Origin: Alistipes sp. UBA940
GTDB taxonomy: Bacteria > Bacteroidota > Bacteroidia > Bacteroidales > Rikenellaceae
Direction: 5' to 3'
Assembly: GCA_002293425.1 (NCBI GenBank)
Contig: DBDE01000001.1
Span: 87,157 to 137,272 of the forward strand
Length of the DNA stretch: 50,116 nt
Shown here: piece by piece, positions 13,697-21,566 of the stretch
Numbering within the stretch: the first letter of the stretch is position 1
Layout: each line of letters starts with the position of its first letter
Notes under the pieces: model-generated
Told to the model about the DNA's origin: nothing
Seen by the model: the letters and a program-made list of their open reading frames with translations, nothing else
Database searches by the model: none
Position numbers and translations under genes: made by a program

Positions 13697-15964
13697 TTAA
13701 TCGTCGTTTTTCAACCGATAGAAGCTCATGCCCAGATAAACCTTTGGGCCCGAGGGGAAGTCGGGGCGGTGATCGGTGAGGTTCAACATCCAATCCGTCT
13801 TCACGTTGAGCCTGATCTTGTCCGTCAGTGCGTACTCCACACCAACGAAAGGCACCAGCACCATAAAGCTGTAATGGTCGTACGCAAGGGTCTTCGGAGC
13901 CGTCTCGACATAATTGGACATTCCGCCGCCGCCAACCGTGCCGCCCGCATAAGGTGCCCAACGGCCAAGCTGCCAATGCCAATCGGCCAGCACCCCACCC
14001 CACCCGATGCGTGCGTGGGAGTCGCCCGAACCGTAACGAAGTGTGGTGACATAGCCCTCCGAACCCACCCGCAGGTGATCACCCAAATGGATTCGTGCAA
14101 CGCCGCCGATGCCGGTCGGAACGCCCCTGACGTTTTGGCCGTTGAATGTTTCACCGCCACCCAGATAACCCGTGTGGACCATCATCCCGCCCGAAAAACC
14201 GCGATAGGCAAAGCGGCGCGGAGTTGAGAGTTGAGAGTTGAGAGTTGAGAATTTCTTTGACTTCTTCGAAGTCGTCAGCCCGCCAATGGGCGGGGGCGGG
14301 CTGAAATTTCCCGTCATTTCGTCGACCAGCCAGCGGGCACCGCCCAGATGCTGGGTGATAAAGAGCACATAGCGAATATCGACCGAAATATTGCGGCAAA
14401 AATCGTTCGAAAACTCGATGTCACTCATAGTTCCCATCCACGTGCGATCGAAATTCAACCCTACCAACCGCCCGCGGCCATCCAGCACCGGACTGCCGCT
14501 ATTACCTCCGCTGGTGTGGTTCGAAGCCAAAAAACAAACCGGAACGTCGCGAAAAGCCTTGTTGCGATAGAGCTCGCGCAACCTCTCCGGAACATCATAA
14601 TCGTAAATGGCCGGATTGTCCTTCTCCATCACCCCCGCCAAAGTGGTGAACGGAGTGTGCCAAACGCCATCCTCCGCCGCGTAACCCTCCACGCGGCCAT
14701 AAGAGATGCGCAAAGTGAAATTGGCATCGGGATAAAAATCGCGCTCGGGCTCCATCTCGCGCAAAGCACGCATATAGGTCTTATACAACCGCGCCAACTC
14801 GGGATCGGAAGCAAAACTCCGGGCCCGCGAACCAAGCACCTCCGAAAGCTGCTCCGAAACGAAAATATGCTCCTCCAACCGTCCGTAAACCGCACGCAAC
14901 GAGTCCAGCAAATGGGCATAACGCGGCCTTACCGAGGCCCAACGCTCGAACCGCTCCTCCTCGATGCGCTTGCGATCCGCCGTACCGCGCCGTTCCAACC
15001 CCCAACTCTCGCCCTGCCACTTCTTCCACCCGTTGGCAATCGACGCCTGGCGCGCCGCAAGCTCGATGCGACGCTCGGGCGACGATTCCATCTGCCGCCT
15101 TATCGACTCCAACCGGTGGGTGCGAATCGTAATCTTCATAGGGTTGGATCGTTGCTCGATGTACTCCACCTCGGGAGAAACAATATACTGGCGCGTCGAG
15201 CCCGGAAAGCCGTAAACCATAGTGAAGTCGCCCTCACGAATACCCTCGGTGGCAATCTCGAAGTGTCGGGCGGGTCGATAAGGCACATTGTCGGGCGAAT
15301 AATCGGCGGGCTCATTGTCGGCATTCGCATAAATCCGGAAAATCGAAAAATCGCCCGTATGGCGCGGCCACATCCAATTGTCCGTATCGCCGCCGAACTT
15401 ACCCACCGCACTCGGCGGAGCAGCCACCAACCGCACATCGCGAAAAACCTCATAAACCCACATCCAATGCTCGTTGCCATAATAGAGCGGCTTGATCTCC
15501 GCCCTGTACCGCCCACGCTGTTCGGCTTCGGCAATGATGCGCTCACTCAAACCCGCCTCGACCGCCTCCGTCACATTCTCCATCCGCACCATAATCCGCA
15601 CCTCCAACCCCTCGTTAGGCAACTCCTCGGCGCGACTCATAGCCCAAAAACCATTCGTAAGATAGTCGTGCTCCACCGTACTGTGATCCACAATCTGGCC
15701 ATAACCGCAGTGATGATTGGTCAAAAGCAATCCATCCGCCGACACGATGGCTCCCGTGCACCCCCGCCCGAACATCACCACGGCGCGATTCAAAGCAGGC
15801 TCGGTGGCACTGTAAAGGTCATCAGCCCGCAACCGGAACCCCATTCGCCGCATATCCTCCACCTTGGCCCCGATCTGCGACGGAAGCCACATACCTTCCT
15901 CGGCTGACGCCGAAGGAATGAAGAGCGAAGAGTGAAGAGTGAAAAGTAAAAGAAACTTTTTCAT
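13697..15964 (-). CDS. S46 dipeptidyl peptidase (DPP11-like) fused to a C-terminal beta-barrel domain
   Basis: 755 residues. The signal peptide (1-21) is partly encoded by heptamer array 3. Residues 24-552 form an S46 serine peptidase with triad candidates H85 (TNHHCGYG), D205 (GDFSIFR) and S489 (GGNSGSPV). S46 enzymes usually run to about 700 residues; the middle helical part is about 165 shorter. Arg507, 18 residues after the catalytic Ser, matches the Arg that makes DPP11 prefer Asp/Glu at P1. Residues 553-585 are encoded by two-hairpin element C and heptamer array 2. Residues 586-755 look like an outer-membrane barrel (GTVGGGGMSNY, VPFVGVEYALTDKIRLNVKT). Its ATG overlaps the maf stop. Confidence 0.8.
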   Translation of the reverse strand: MKKFLLLFTLHSSLFIPSASAEEGMWLPSQIGAKVEDMRRMGFRLRADDLYSATEPALNRAVVMFGRGCTGAIVSADGLLLTNHHCGYGQIVDHSTVEHDYLTNGFWAMSRAEELPNEGLEVRIMVRMENVTEAVEAGLSERIIAEAEQRGRYRAEIKPLYYGNEHWMWVYEVFRDVRLVAAPPSAVGKFGGDTDNWMWPRHTGDFSIFRIYANADNEPADYSPDNVPYRPARHFEIATEGIREGDFTMVYGFPGSTRQYIVSPEVEYIEQRSNPMKITIRTHRLESIRRQMESSPERRIELAARQASIANGWKKWQGESWGLERRGTADRKRIEEERFERWASVRPRYAHLLDSLRAVYGRLEEHIFVSEQLSEVLGSRARSFASDPELARLYKTYMRALREMEPERDFYPDANFTLRISYGRVEGYAAEDGVWHTPFTTLAGVMEKDNPAIYDYDVPERLRELYRNKAFRDVPVCFLASNHTSGGNSGSPVLDGRGRLVGLNFDRTWMGTMSDIEFSNDFCRNISVDIRYVLFITQHLGGARWLVDEMTGNFSPPPPIGGLTTSKKSKKFSTLNSQLSTPRRFAYRGFSGGMMVHTGYLGGGETFNGQNVRGVPTGIGGVARIHLGDHLRVGSEGYVTTLRYGSGDSHARIGWGGVLADWHWQLGRWAPYAGGTVGGGGMSNYVETAPKTLAYDHYSFMVLVPFVGVEYALTDKIRLNVKTDWMLNLTDHRPDFPSGPKVYLGMSFYRLKNDD
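14221..14255. repeat. Heptamer array 2 (GAGTTGA units) inside the S46 fusion gene
   Basis: Four perfect GAGTTGA units and one decayed unit, read in frame on the minus strand as part of the linker (residues around LNSQLS). It is immediately next to two-hairpin element C. Confidence 0.9.
14259..14304 (-). repeat. Two-hairpin repeat element, copy C
   Basis: Minus-strand reading: hairpin TTCAGCCCGCC...GGCGGGCTGA followed by CG and the small hairpin GACTTC-GAA-GAAGTC. It lies wholly within coding sequence between the peptidase and barrel parts and contains no stop in the used frame. Confidence 0.85.
15916..15950. repeat. Heptamer array 3 (GAGTGAA units) in the S46 signal peptide
   Basis: Units GAATGAA, GAGCGAA, GAGTGAA, GAGTGAA, AAGTAAA with a 7-base period. 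Read on the minus strand they encode the hydrophobic core of the signal peptide (LLFTLHSSLFI). Confidence 0.8.
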
Positions 15965-16524
15965 ATAAACAGTTCTAATTTTCTATAAATAGCCTGTGTC
16001 GGAAGGCCGATGACGTTGTAGAACGATCCCTCGATGCGTTCCACACCGACCAGGCCGATCCACTCCTGGATGCCATAAGCGCCCGCCTTATCGAGCGGCG
16101 AAAAGGTGTCGACATAATGCACTATCTCCGCCTGTCCGAGCTCGCGAAACCACACCCGCGTCGTGACGCTAAAAGTCTCCCGGCGGGAAAGAGAGCGCAA
16201 AACCACACCCGTCACCACCCGATGCTCGCGACCCGATAACTTTTGCAACATAGCAACAGCCCCGTCCCTATCGGCCGGTTTGCCCAAAATCTCATCATCC
16301 AAAATCACGGTCGTATCGGCCGTCAACAGAACCTCGTCGGCAGTCAACGAACGCGGAAAAGCGTCGGACTTCAAACCGGCAAGGTACTCCGCCACCTCGT
16401 CCGCAGCCATATCGGGCGGCCAAACCTCACGCACATCATAAGGCGGCGCGAGAGTGAACGCGACCCCCGCATCGGTCAACAACTGCCGCCGACGCGGCGA
16501 ACCGGATGCCAAAATCAACTTCAT
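15961..16524 (-). CDS. maf: Maf-family nucleotide pyrophosphatase
   Basis: Hydrolyses non-canonical or modified nucleoside triphosphates (house-cleaning, dTTP/UTP type by family). 187 residues from ATG 16524. The family signature LASGSPRRRQLL is at the N-terminus; TADTTVILDDEILGKP and HRVVTGVVL follow, then YGIQEWIGLVGVERIEGSFYNVIGLP. The frame extends 60 codons upstream inside the FAH gene, but those residues are not Maf-like. The start overlaps the FAH stop by 4 bases, and its own stop overlaps the S46 start. Confidence 0.93.
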   Translation of the reverse strand: MKLILASGSPRRRQLLTDAGVAFTLAPPYDVREVWPPDMAADEVAEYLAGLKSDAFPRSLTADEVLLTADTTVILDDEILGKPADRDGAVAMLQKLSGREHRVVTGVVLRSLSRRETFSVTTRVWFRELGQAEIVHYVDTFSPLDKAGAYGIQEWIGLVGVERIEGSFYNVIGLPTQAIYRKLELFI

Positions 16525-17108
16525 CGTATCTCGAAATTCAAAAGTTCGCGACCCTCCAACGACGCCGTAAGCCGCTGGCCCGCGCTCACAGGCCCCACCC
16601 CCGCAGGAGTGCCCGTGAATATCAAATCGCCGATGCGCAACGTCACAAACCGCGAAACATAAGCCACAATCTCGTCCACCCCGAACACCATATCGCCCGT
16701 CCACCCACTCTGCCGCACTTCGCCGTCCAACCGCATCTCGAAATTCAGGTCCTGCACATCACCGACCAACGGAACCCACTCGGGCGACACCGCCGCCGAT
16801 CTATCGAACGCCTTAGCCGCCTCCCAGGGAAGCCCTCCCTCGCGCGCCCCGTCCAACAAATCCCTCGCCGTGAAATCTATCCCCAACGTGACGGAGCTGT
16901 AATAACGATGTGCAAATTTTCTGTCGATACACCGCCCCACCCTGTCGATGCGCACCACCAACTCACACTCATAGTCGACCTGCCGCGTGAAATCGGGGAT
17001 ATAAAAGGGGTCGTTGTTGCGCAACAACGCCGTGTCGGGCTTCAAAAAAAATATCGCCTCGTCGCTCGCCCGCTCGCCATAATTTTTGGCAACGCAAATT
17101 ATCTTCAT
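16521..17108 (-). CDS. Fumarylacetoacetate hydrolase family protein
   Basis: 195 residues, the short single-domain form. It shows the metal and active-site pattern of the FAH/YcgM-type fold: CVAKNYGERASDE, YECELVVRIDRVGR, YYSSVTLGIDFTARDL, WEAAKAFDRSAAVSPEW and DLIFTGTPAGVGPV. Family members hydrolyse or decarboxylate acylpyruvates and oxaloacetate; the substrate here cannot be assigned. Start ATG 17108 overlaps the trmD stop (ATGA), within a run of overlapping genes. Confidence 0.88.
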   Translation of the reverse strand: MKIICVAKNYGERASDEAIFFLKPDTALLRNNDPFYIPDFTRQVDYECELVVRIDRVGRCIDRKFAHRYYSSVTLGIDFTARDLLDGAREGGLPWEAAKAFDRSAAVSPEWVPLVGDVQDLNFEMRLDGEVRQSGWTGDMVFGVDEIVAYVSRFVTLRIGDLIFTGTPAGVGPVSAGQRLTASLEGRELLNFEIR

Positions 17109-17779
17109 TTCAATAAGTCTGGTCTTAAACGGGCGGTCTTCTGTTCGGCCTGCTCCTGCTGCCACTCGCCGATGAGCGCGGGATTGCCGCCAAGCAGCAC
17201 ATTCGGAACCCGCAGGCCGCGAAACTCCGCCGGACGAGTATAAACCGGAGGTGCCAACAACCCGTCCTGAAAACAATCGGTGAGCGCGCTCGCCTCGTCG
17301 CCTATCACCCCCGGAATGATCCTCACGACGCTGTCCACAATCACCGCCGCAGCCAACTCGCCGCCCGTCAATACATAATCGCCGATCGAGATCTCGCGCG
17401 TGATATAGAGGTCGCGAATGCGCTGATCGAGCCCCTTATAATGGCCGCAAAGAACGATGATGTTGCCCAACAGCGACAACCGGTTCGCCTCCCGCTGATC
17501 GTACCGCATCCCGTCCGGCGAAGTGTAAATAACCTCGTCGTACCGCCGCTCGGACAGCAACTCGTCCATCAACCGCGCCACCGGCTCGGGTTTCAACACC
17601 ATACCCGCCTCGCCACCAAACGGATAATCGTCCACCTGTCGGTGCTTGTCGGTGGTGTAATCGCGAATATTGTGTACCACGATCTCGACGAGCCCTTTCT
17701 CTTTGGCGCGTTTCACGATAGACTCACTCAGCGGTGAAGTCAACAGTTCGGGCAGAACGGTCAATATATCTATACGCAT
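17105..17779 (-). CDS. trmD: tRNA (guanine-N1)-methyltransferase
   Basis: Methylates G37 next to the anticodon, preventing frameshifts. 224 residues beginning MRIDILTVLPEL, then DDYPFGGEAGMVLKPEPV, the SAM-knot segment IIVLCGHYKGLDQRI, ISIGDYVLTGGELAA and YTRPAEFRGLRVPNVLLGGNP. It overlaps the upstream FkbM gene by 10 bases and the downstream FAH gene by 4. It is not next to rpsP, rimM or rplS as in many bacteria, a common Bacteroidota arrangement. Confidence 0.96.
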   Translation of the reverse strand: MRIDILTVLPELLTSPLSESIVKRAKEKGLVEIVVHNIRDYTTDKHRQVDDYPFGGEAGMVLKPEPVARLMDELLSERRYDEVIYTSPDGMRYDQREANRLSLLGNIIVLCGHYKGLDQRIRDLYITREISIGDYVLTGGELAAAVIVDSVVRIIPGVIGDEASALTDCFQDGLLAPPVYTRPAEFRGLRVPNVLLGGNPALIGEWQQEQAEQKTARLRPDLLK

Positions 17780-18552
17780 CTTTGGGCAGGTAAAAAAACA
17801 ATATCTTTTTCAGAAGAAGCCTCCATAACCGAGACAAGATTTCCCTTTTGAAGCACCCACCCCGCATAACCCAGCGAGCGGAACAGATCTATCACCCTGC
17901 GCCGATTAGCACCACAAGTTTCGACCAAACAAACAGGGCTATGACGCTCGATGAGAGCAGCCATATCGCCCAAAATACCGAGCTCATAACCCTCCACGTC
18001 GCACTTAATGAAGTCCACGCGCTCCAGCCCGCCAAACACCTCGCTCCCACGCCGCATCGGGGCGGTGAAACTTAATTGAGAATTGAGAATTGAGAATTGA
18101 GAATTAGCTACGCGCCGCCCAGCTACGCGGAGTGATTTCGGCTCCTCCGACCGATTGACAACCCGATTGCGTCCCGTGCCCATATAACCCTCCTCGCAAT
18201 CGTTGACCATAGCAACCTCGCCATCCCTCTCGCCCAGCGCAAAAGGCAAAATCTCGACATTGCGACAACCCCCCACATTGCGCTCCAACACCCGCAAAAC
18301 CGGCGGCACCGGCTCGACCGCATAAACCTTACCCTCCGAACCCACAAGCCGCGAAAGCACAACCGAATAGTACCCCAAATTGGCACCCAAATCTATCACC
18401 ACATCGTCCCGACGCACAACACGCCGCAAAAAACGCAAATACTCCGGCCGAAAAACTCCAAGCCGATAACCGACAAAAAAGAGAGAGCTCAACACGCTCA
18501 AATAGCTGTTCAGCGACAAATGACGATACAAAAACCTTTTAACGGCCTTCAT
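17770..18552 (-). CDS. FkbM-family SAM methyltransferase with repeat-encoded insertion
   Basis: 260 residues. The SAM site VVIDLGANLGYYSVVLSRLVG, VYAVEPVPPVLRVLERNV and DFIKCDVEGYELGIL identify the FkbM family (often O-methylation of sugars or lipids; target unknown). Between about residues 133 and 160 an unusual segment, NRSEEPKSLRVAGRRV then ANSQFSILNSQLSF, is encoded by a doubled AGCTACGCG motif and heptamer array 4. The family normally has a short loop at this place. It overlaps trmD downstream and the MBL gene upstream (14 bases). Confidence 0.8.
   Translation of the reverse strand: MKAVKRFLYRHLSLNSYLSVLSSLFFVGYRLGVFRPEYLRFLRRVVRRDDVVIDLGANLGYYSVVLSRLVGSEGKVYAVEPVPPVLRVLERNVGGCRNVEILPFALGERDGEVAMVNDCEEGYMGTGRNRVVNRSEEPKSLRVAGRRVANSQFSILNSQLSFTAPMRRGSEVFGGLERVDFIKCDVEGYELGILGDMAALIERHSPVCLVETCGANRRRVIDLFRSLGYAGWVLQKGNLVSVMEASSEKDIVFLPAQRCV
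18074..18129. repeat. Heptamer array 4 (AATTGAG units) with adjacent 15-bp duplication
   Basis: Four perfect AATTGAG units (18074-18101) and a decayed AATTAGC, followed by AGCTACGCG at 18106-18114 and again at 18121-18129. All lies in frame inside the FkbM methyltransferase gene. Confidence 0.9.
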
Positions 18553-19195
18553 CGAGAACCTCGGTTATAAACGGATTACTCTGCAGCTCCTGACCGATGG
18601 TGGTGTCGCGGCCGTGGCCCGGAAGCACCCTCACATCGCCCCCGAGCGGCAAAATCTGCTCGAAAATGCTCTTCATAATCCAACTGTAATCGCCCCCGGG
18701 CAAGTCCGTCCTTCCGATAGTGTCGGCAAACAAAGTGTCGCCCGTGAAAACCACACGGCTAACGGGCTCGAACAAACAAACGTGACCCGGAGTGTGCCCT
18801 GGCGTGGGAAGAACCCGCAAAACGGTATTCCCGAAGCCGATCTCGGAAAGCCCCGCCAAATCGACATCCACAGGCGGCACACTCCTGGCCGTCACCCCGA
18901 AAAATTGCGCCGCCGAAACGATATTGTCTAACAAAAACGCATCTCCCGAATGGGCCGCAAACCGCGCCCCGTACCTCTCCACCACGTGCGCCACACCCAT
19001 CGCGTGGTCGAAATGGCCGTGGGTCTGGATCGCCAAAACAACCCGCAACCCATTATCGGCGACAAACTCGTCCAACTCCCTGTCTTCCGGTGAATTGCTG
19101 TTCCCCGCATCTATCACGGCCGCCTCAAGCGTGTCGTCCCAAACGAGCCACGTGTTCTCCGAAATGGGATTGAAATTAAACCTGTGTATATTCAT
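18539..19195 (-). CDS. MBL-fold metallohydrolase (glyoxalase II-like)
   Basis: 218 residues. The metal-binding signature THGHFDHAMG lies near residues 58-67, followed by PTPGHTPGHVCLF (third His), FTGDTLFADTIGRTDLPGG (bridging Asp) and LPGHGRDTTIGQE (last His). This is the YcbL/glyoxalase-II-like branch, which hydrolyses thioesters; the substrate is unproven. ATG 19195 is 10 bases after the DUF5686 stop, so it belongs to the operon starting at 21524, and its end overlaps the FkbM gene by 14 bases. Confidence 0.9.
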   Translation of the reverse strand: MNIHRFNFNPISENTWLVWDDTLEAAVIDAGNSNSPEDRELDEFVADNGLRVVLAIQTHGHFDHAMGVAHVVERYGARFAAHSGDAFLLDNIVSAAQFFGVTARSVPPVDVDLAGLSEIGFGNTVLRVLPTPGHTPGHVCLFEPVSRVVFTGDTLFADTIGRTDLPGGDYSWIMKSIFEQILPLGGDVRVLPGHGRDTTIGQELQSNPFITEVLDEGR

Positions 19196-19205
19196 AACGC
19201 ATATC

Positions 19206-21524
19206 CTAAAATGCCAACTCCACCTTTCCCTCGCGCGGCGACAATATCCTGCCCAGCGGCAACGAAACCTTGAATCCGAAACTGCGGTATTTGAAGTTGT
19301 CGAACCCGACGAAAATACCCGCCTGCCAAATCAATCCGACGGTATAACCGAGCTCGGTGTAATTGTGTATCACCCTGTTGGTCAAATAGTTAATCTGTAT
19401 CCCCTCGCGCCAAAGCCGCTTGCCGAACCACGGAATGTTCTTAATGAGTATCACCGGAGCCTGATAATAAATATGCGCCTCCAAGTACCTGTCGGCGGTG
19501 CTGTACTTATACCGCGGCAAAAGGTGGAACAGGTTGTCCGAAGTGATGGAGCTCCCCGTCAACGGGAAGTCGGTCGAGCCGAAATGGCGATAATCGGCAA
19601 AAAAGAGACTCTTCGAGCGCGAAAAAAAGCCGCCGTGAATGAAATAATCGAGTCGCCTCATACTCCCGGGCGACAAATTCTGCTTCACCCCGAAGATAAA
19701 ATGGTGAAAGTCTACAACGCTCTCCCCCACCCCTTTCAACCCCCGTTCCCAAGTGACGAACAGGGTCGGCCAAGGCGAGCGCACCATCTGCTTACGACCA
19801 TCCGCAACGCGATAATAGTACCGCGGAGTGAACTCCAACCCCAAACTCATCACCGCCGCCGAATGGTCGAACGGCACCACCTCCACCTCGTCGCTCAGCG
19901 GAATATTGGGCCCATATTCGCGCTTACCCCGATAAAAGAACGAAAAATCGGAATTGTTATCCAACATCCGCCGGTCGGCATACTTCATCGAGCCCTTAAA
20001 AGTCAACCCATTGACCACGTCTATCGCCAGCGACCCCTCCACGAAGTTGTCGCCATAGAGTTTGAGATAGTTCTTGCGGAAAAACAGCGACGGGAGCGAA
20101 GTGTCGATGTTGTTCGAGCCCGCATAGTCCTGCGACCGCTGGCCGCCCCGAAGCGTCAACTGACCGCGGTGCATAGGCGCAAACCGCAACCGCGCATCCA
20201 CCGTCCAAACAAACGCCCGACGATTGATGGCCCAACCCACATCGGGAGTAAGGCGAAAATCGGTGCCCGCCGAAAAGGTCTTGCTGTAAACCAACGGAGC
20301 TATCCCGAAATAGAAGCCGTCCACCGTGTTGAACCCCACCCTGGTCGGAACAATGCCGCGCCAAGCCAGCCCCTGTCTATTCTTGCCGAACACAACGGTG
20401 GAAAAGGCCGACCTCCTGCGCGCCGTCGTGTCCCTTACCTTCCCGTCCGAAGCCTCTGGCCGCAACTGCGCATAGCCCCGCAACTCCTCGGGAGCCAACG
20501 GCTCGGGACGAACGGTGCTCCAAAAAAGGGTGTCGGGAGCCAACGCCGCACTGTCGACCGTCATCTTGTAATTATTGCTCATCCGCTCGGTCAAATCCAA
20601 CCCCTCGGGCCGAGCGAGCCGCCGAGCCGTCCGCCGAGCCGTGCGATAAGCCTGCCGGTTCTTCTCCACGACAACAACAGGGGCCTGCACAACTTCGACC
20701 GCGCCACTGTTCCCCTTGACATCGAGATACTCCACCGTCGCAAAATATCCCCCGCTCCCCTCGATGCCGAACGCGTCGACCTCCAACGACAAATTGTGCC
20801 TCACCGGCATCCACGCCCCACTCTGCCGCCTGTCGAACTGCGTATGGAGCCGGTAACCGAAGTCGATGGTTAAAATGTTGATGCTGCCCGACAAATCGAA
20901 CTCGTGGACGCCCCACTCGCCATCCACGATCCAAATCCACCCCCTGACCAGCTCCGACGAATGGCGGGTGGGCGTAACCTCGATGCGATTGACTATCCGC
21001 CCGTCGGAGTACTCCGCGAAACCGTCATAGCGAAACTTATAGTGGGAAAACGCGCCCGGCGACAACGGCGAAATGAAAAACGATGCGGGCTGATATATGT
21101 CGAAACGAAAAAAACCTATCGGACTATCGCCCCGCATCCGAGGCGGAAGGCTGGTCGTACGCCTCATCACCTGCTGGTCATAGTGGTTGGGACGGCGAAA
21201 CGTTATCCGGCTGAAACTCTCGTCGACATAGCGTGTTCCGATCTCGATGTCGCCGAAATCGCGCCGAAAAGATTTGGTGAACAGCTTCGGAATGCGCGTC
21301 ACCTCGAAAGAGCCCTTGACGTAAACCTCCGACGAATACTCCCCCACCCGCTCGCGATGGAACGGGGCCGCCGCAATAGCCTGCCGCATAATGCCGTAAG
21401 CCCTGTCCTCGCCGCGGGGATCGACCGTGACGGTCTCGATGCCGAACGTTCCCAGCGAATCGACCGACTGCCCATAAGCCGCCGAAACGCAAAAAAGAGT
21501 GCAAATAGTCAGAAAAAGGCGCAT
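19206..21524 (-). CDS. DUF5686-family outer-membrane protein
   Basis: 772 residues with signal peptide (MRLFLTICTLFCVSAAYG). The N-terminal third has the family traits: AAPFHRERVGEYSSEVYVKG, PKLFTKSF and a FVSPLSPGAF-like segment (FISPLSPGAFSHYKF). A strand-rich C-terminal barrel contains RQGLAWRGIVPTRVGFNTVDGF, FFADYRHFGSTDFPL, YYQAPVILIKNIPWF and a terminal EGKVELAF. Bacteroidota members are large outer-membrane proteins of unknown role. Many carry a CarboxypepD_reg-like domain at the N-terminus; none is seen here. It is first in the seven-gene minus-strand operon, with a promoter eight bases from its ATG. Confidence 0.85.
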   Translation of the reverse strand: MRLFLTICTLFCVSAAYGQSVDSLGTFGIETVTVDPRGEDRAYGIMRQAIAAAPFHRERVGEYSSEVYVKGSFEVTRIPKLFTKSFRRDFGDIEIGTRYVDESFSRITFRRPNHYDQQVMRRTTSLPPRMRGDSPIGFFRFDIYQPASFFISPLSPGAFSHYKFRYDGFAEYSDGRIVNRIEVTPTRHSSELVRGWIWIVDGEWGVHEFDLSGSINILTIDFGYRLHTQFDRRQSGAWMPVRHNLSLEVDAFGIEGSGGYFATVEYLDVKGNSGAVEVVQAPVVVVEKNRQAYRTARRTARRLARPEGLDLTERMSNNYKMTVDSAALAPDTLFWSTVRPEPLAPEELRGYAQLRPEASDGKVRDTTARRRSAFSTVVFGKNRQGLAWRGIVPTRVGFNTVDGFYFGIAPLVYSKTFSAGTDFRLTPDVGWAINRRAFVWTVDARLRFAPMHRGQLTLRGGQRSQDYAGSNNIDTSLPSLFFRKNYLKLYGDNFVEGSLAIDVVNGLTFKGSMKYADRRMLDNNSDFSFFYRGKREYGPNIPLSDEVEVVPFDHSAAVMSLGLEFTPRYYYRVADGRKQMVRSPWPTLFVTWERGLKGVGESVVDFHHFIFGVKQNLSPGSMRRLDYFIHGGFFSRSKSLFFADYRHFGSTDFPLTGSSITSDNLFHLLPRYKYSTADRYLEAHIYYQAPVILIKNIPWFGKRLWREGIQINYLTNRVIHNYTELGYTVGLIWQAGIFVGFDNFKYRSFGFKVSLPLGRILSPREGKVELAF

Positions 21525-21532
21525 AGGAGATG

Positions 21533-21540
21533 CAAATATA
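21533..21540 (-). promoter_or_regulatory. Promoter -7 box (TATATTTG) for the minus-strand operon
   Basis: Exact TAnnTTTG, eight bases from the DUF5686 ATG. It is 12 bases from the divergent box at 21553, so the two polymerases compete. Confidence 0.7.
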
Positions 21541-21552
21541 CGATTTTTGCGC

Positions 21553-21560
21553 TACTTTTG
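21553..21560 (+). promoter_or_regulatory. Promoter -7 box (TACTTTTG) for the rlmD operon
   Basis: Exact TAnnTTTG, six bases from the rlmD ATG. Confidence 0.7.
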
Positions 21561-21566
21561 TGTTAA

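Noticed and set aside
14221..14255. CRISPR array
   Set aside because: The repeat unit is 7 bases with no spacers. None of the heptamer arrays resembles a CRISPR.
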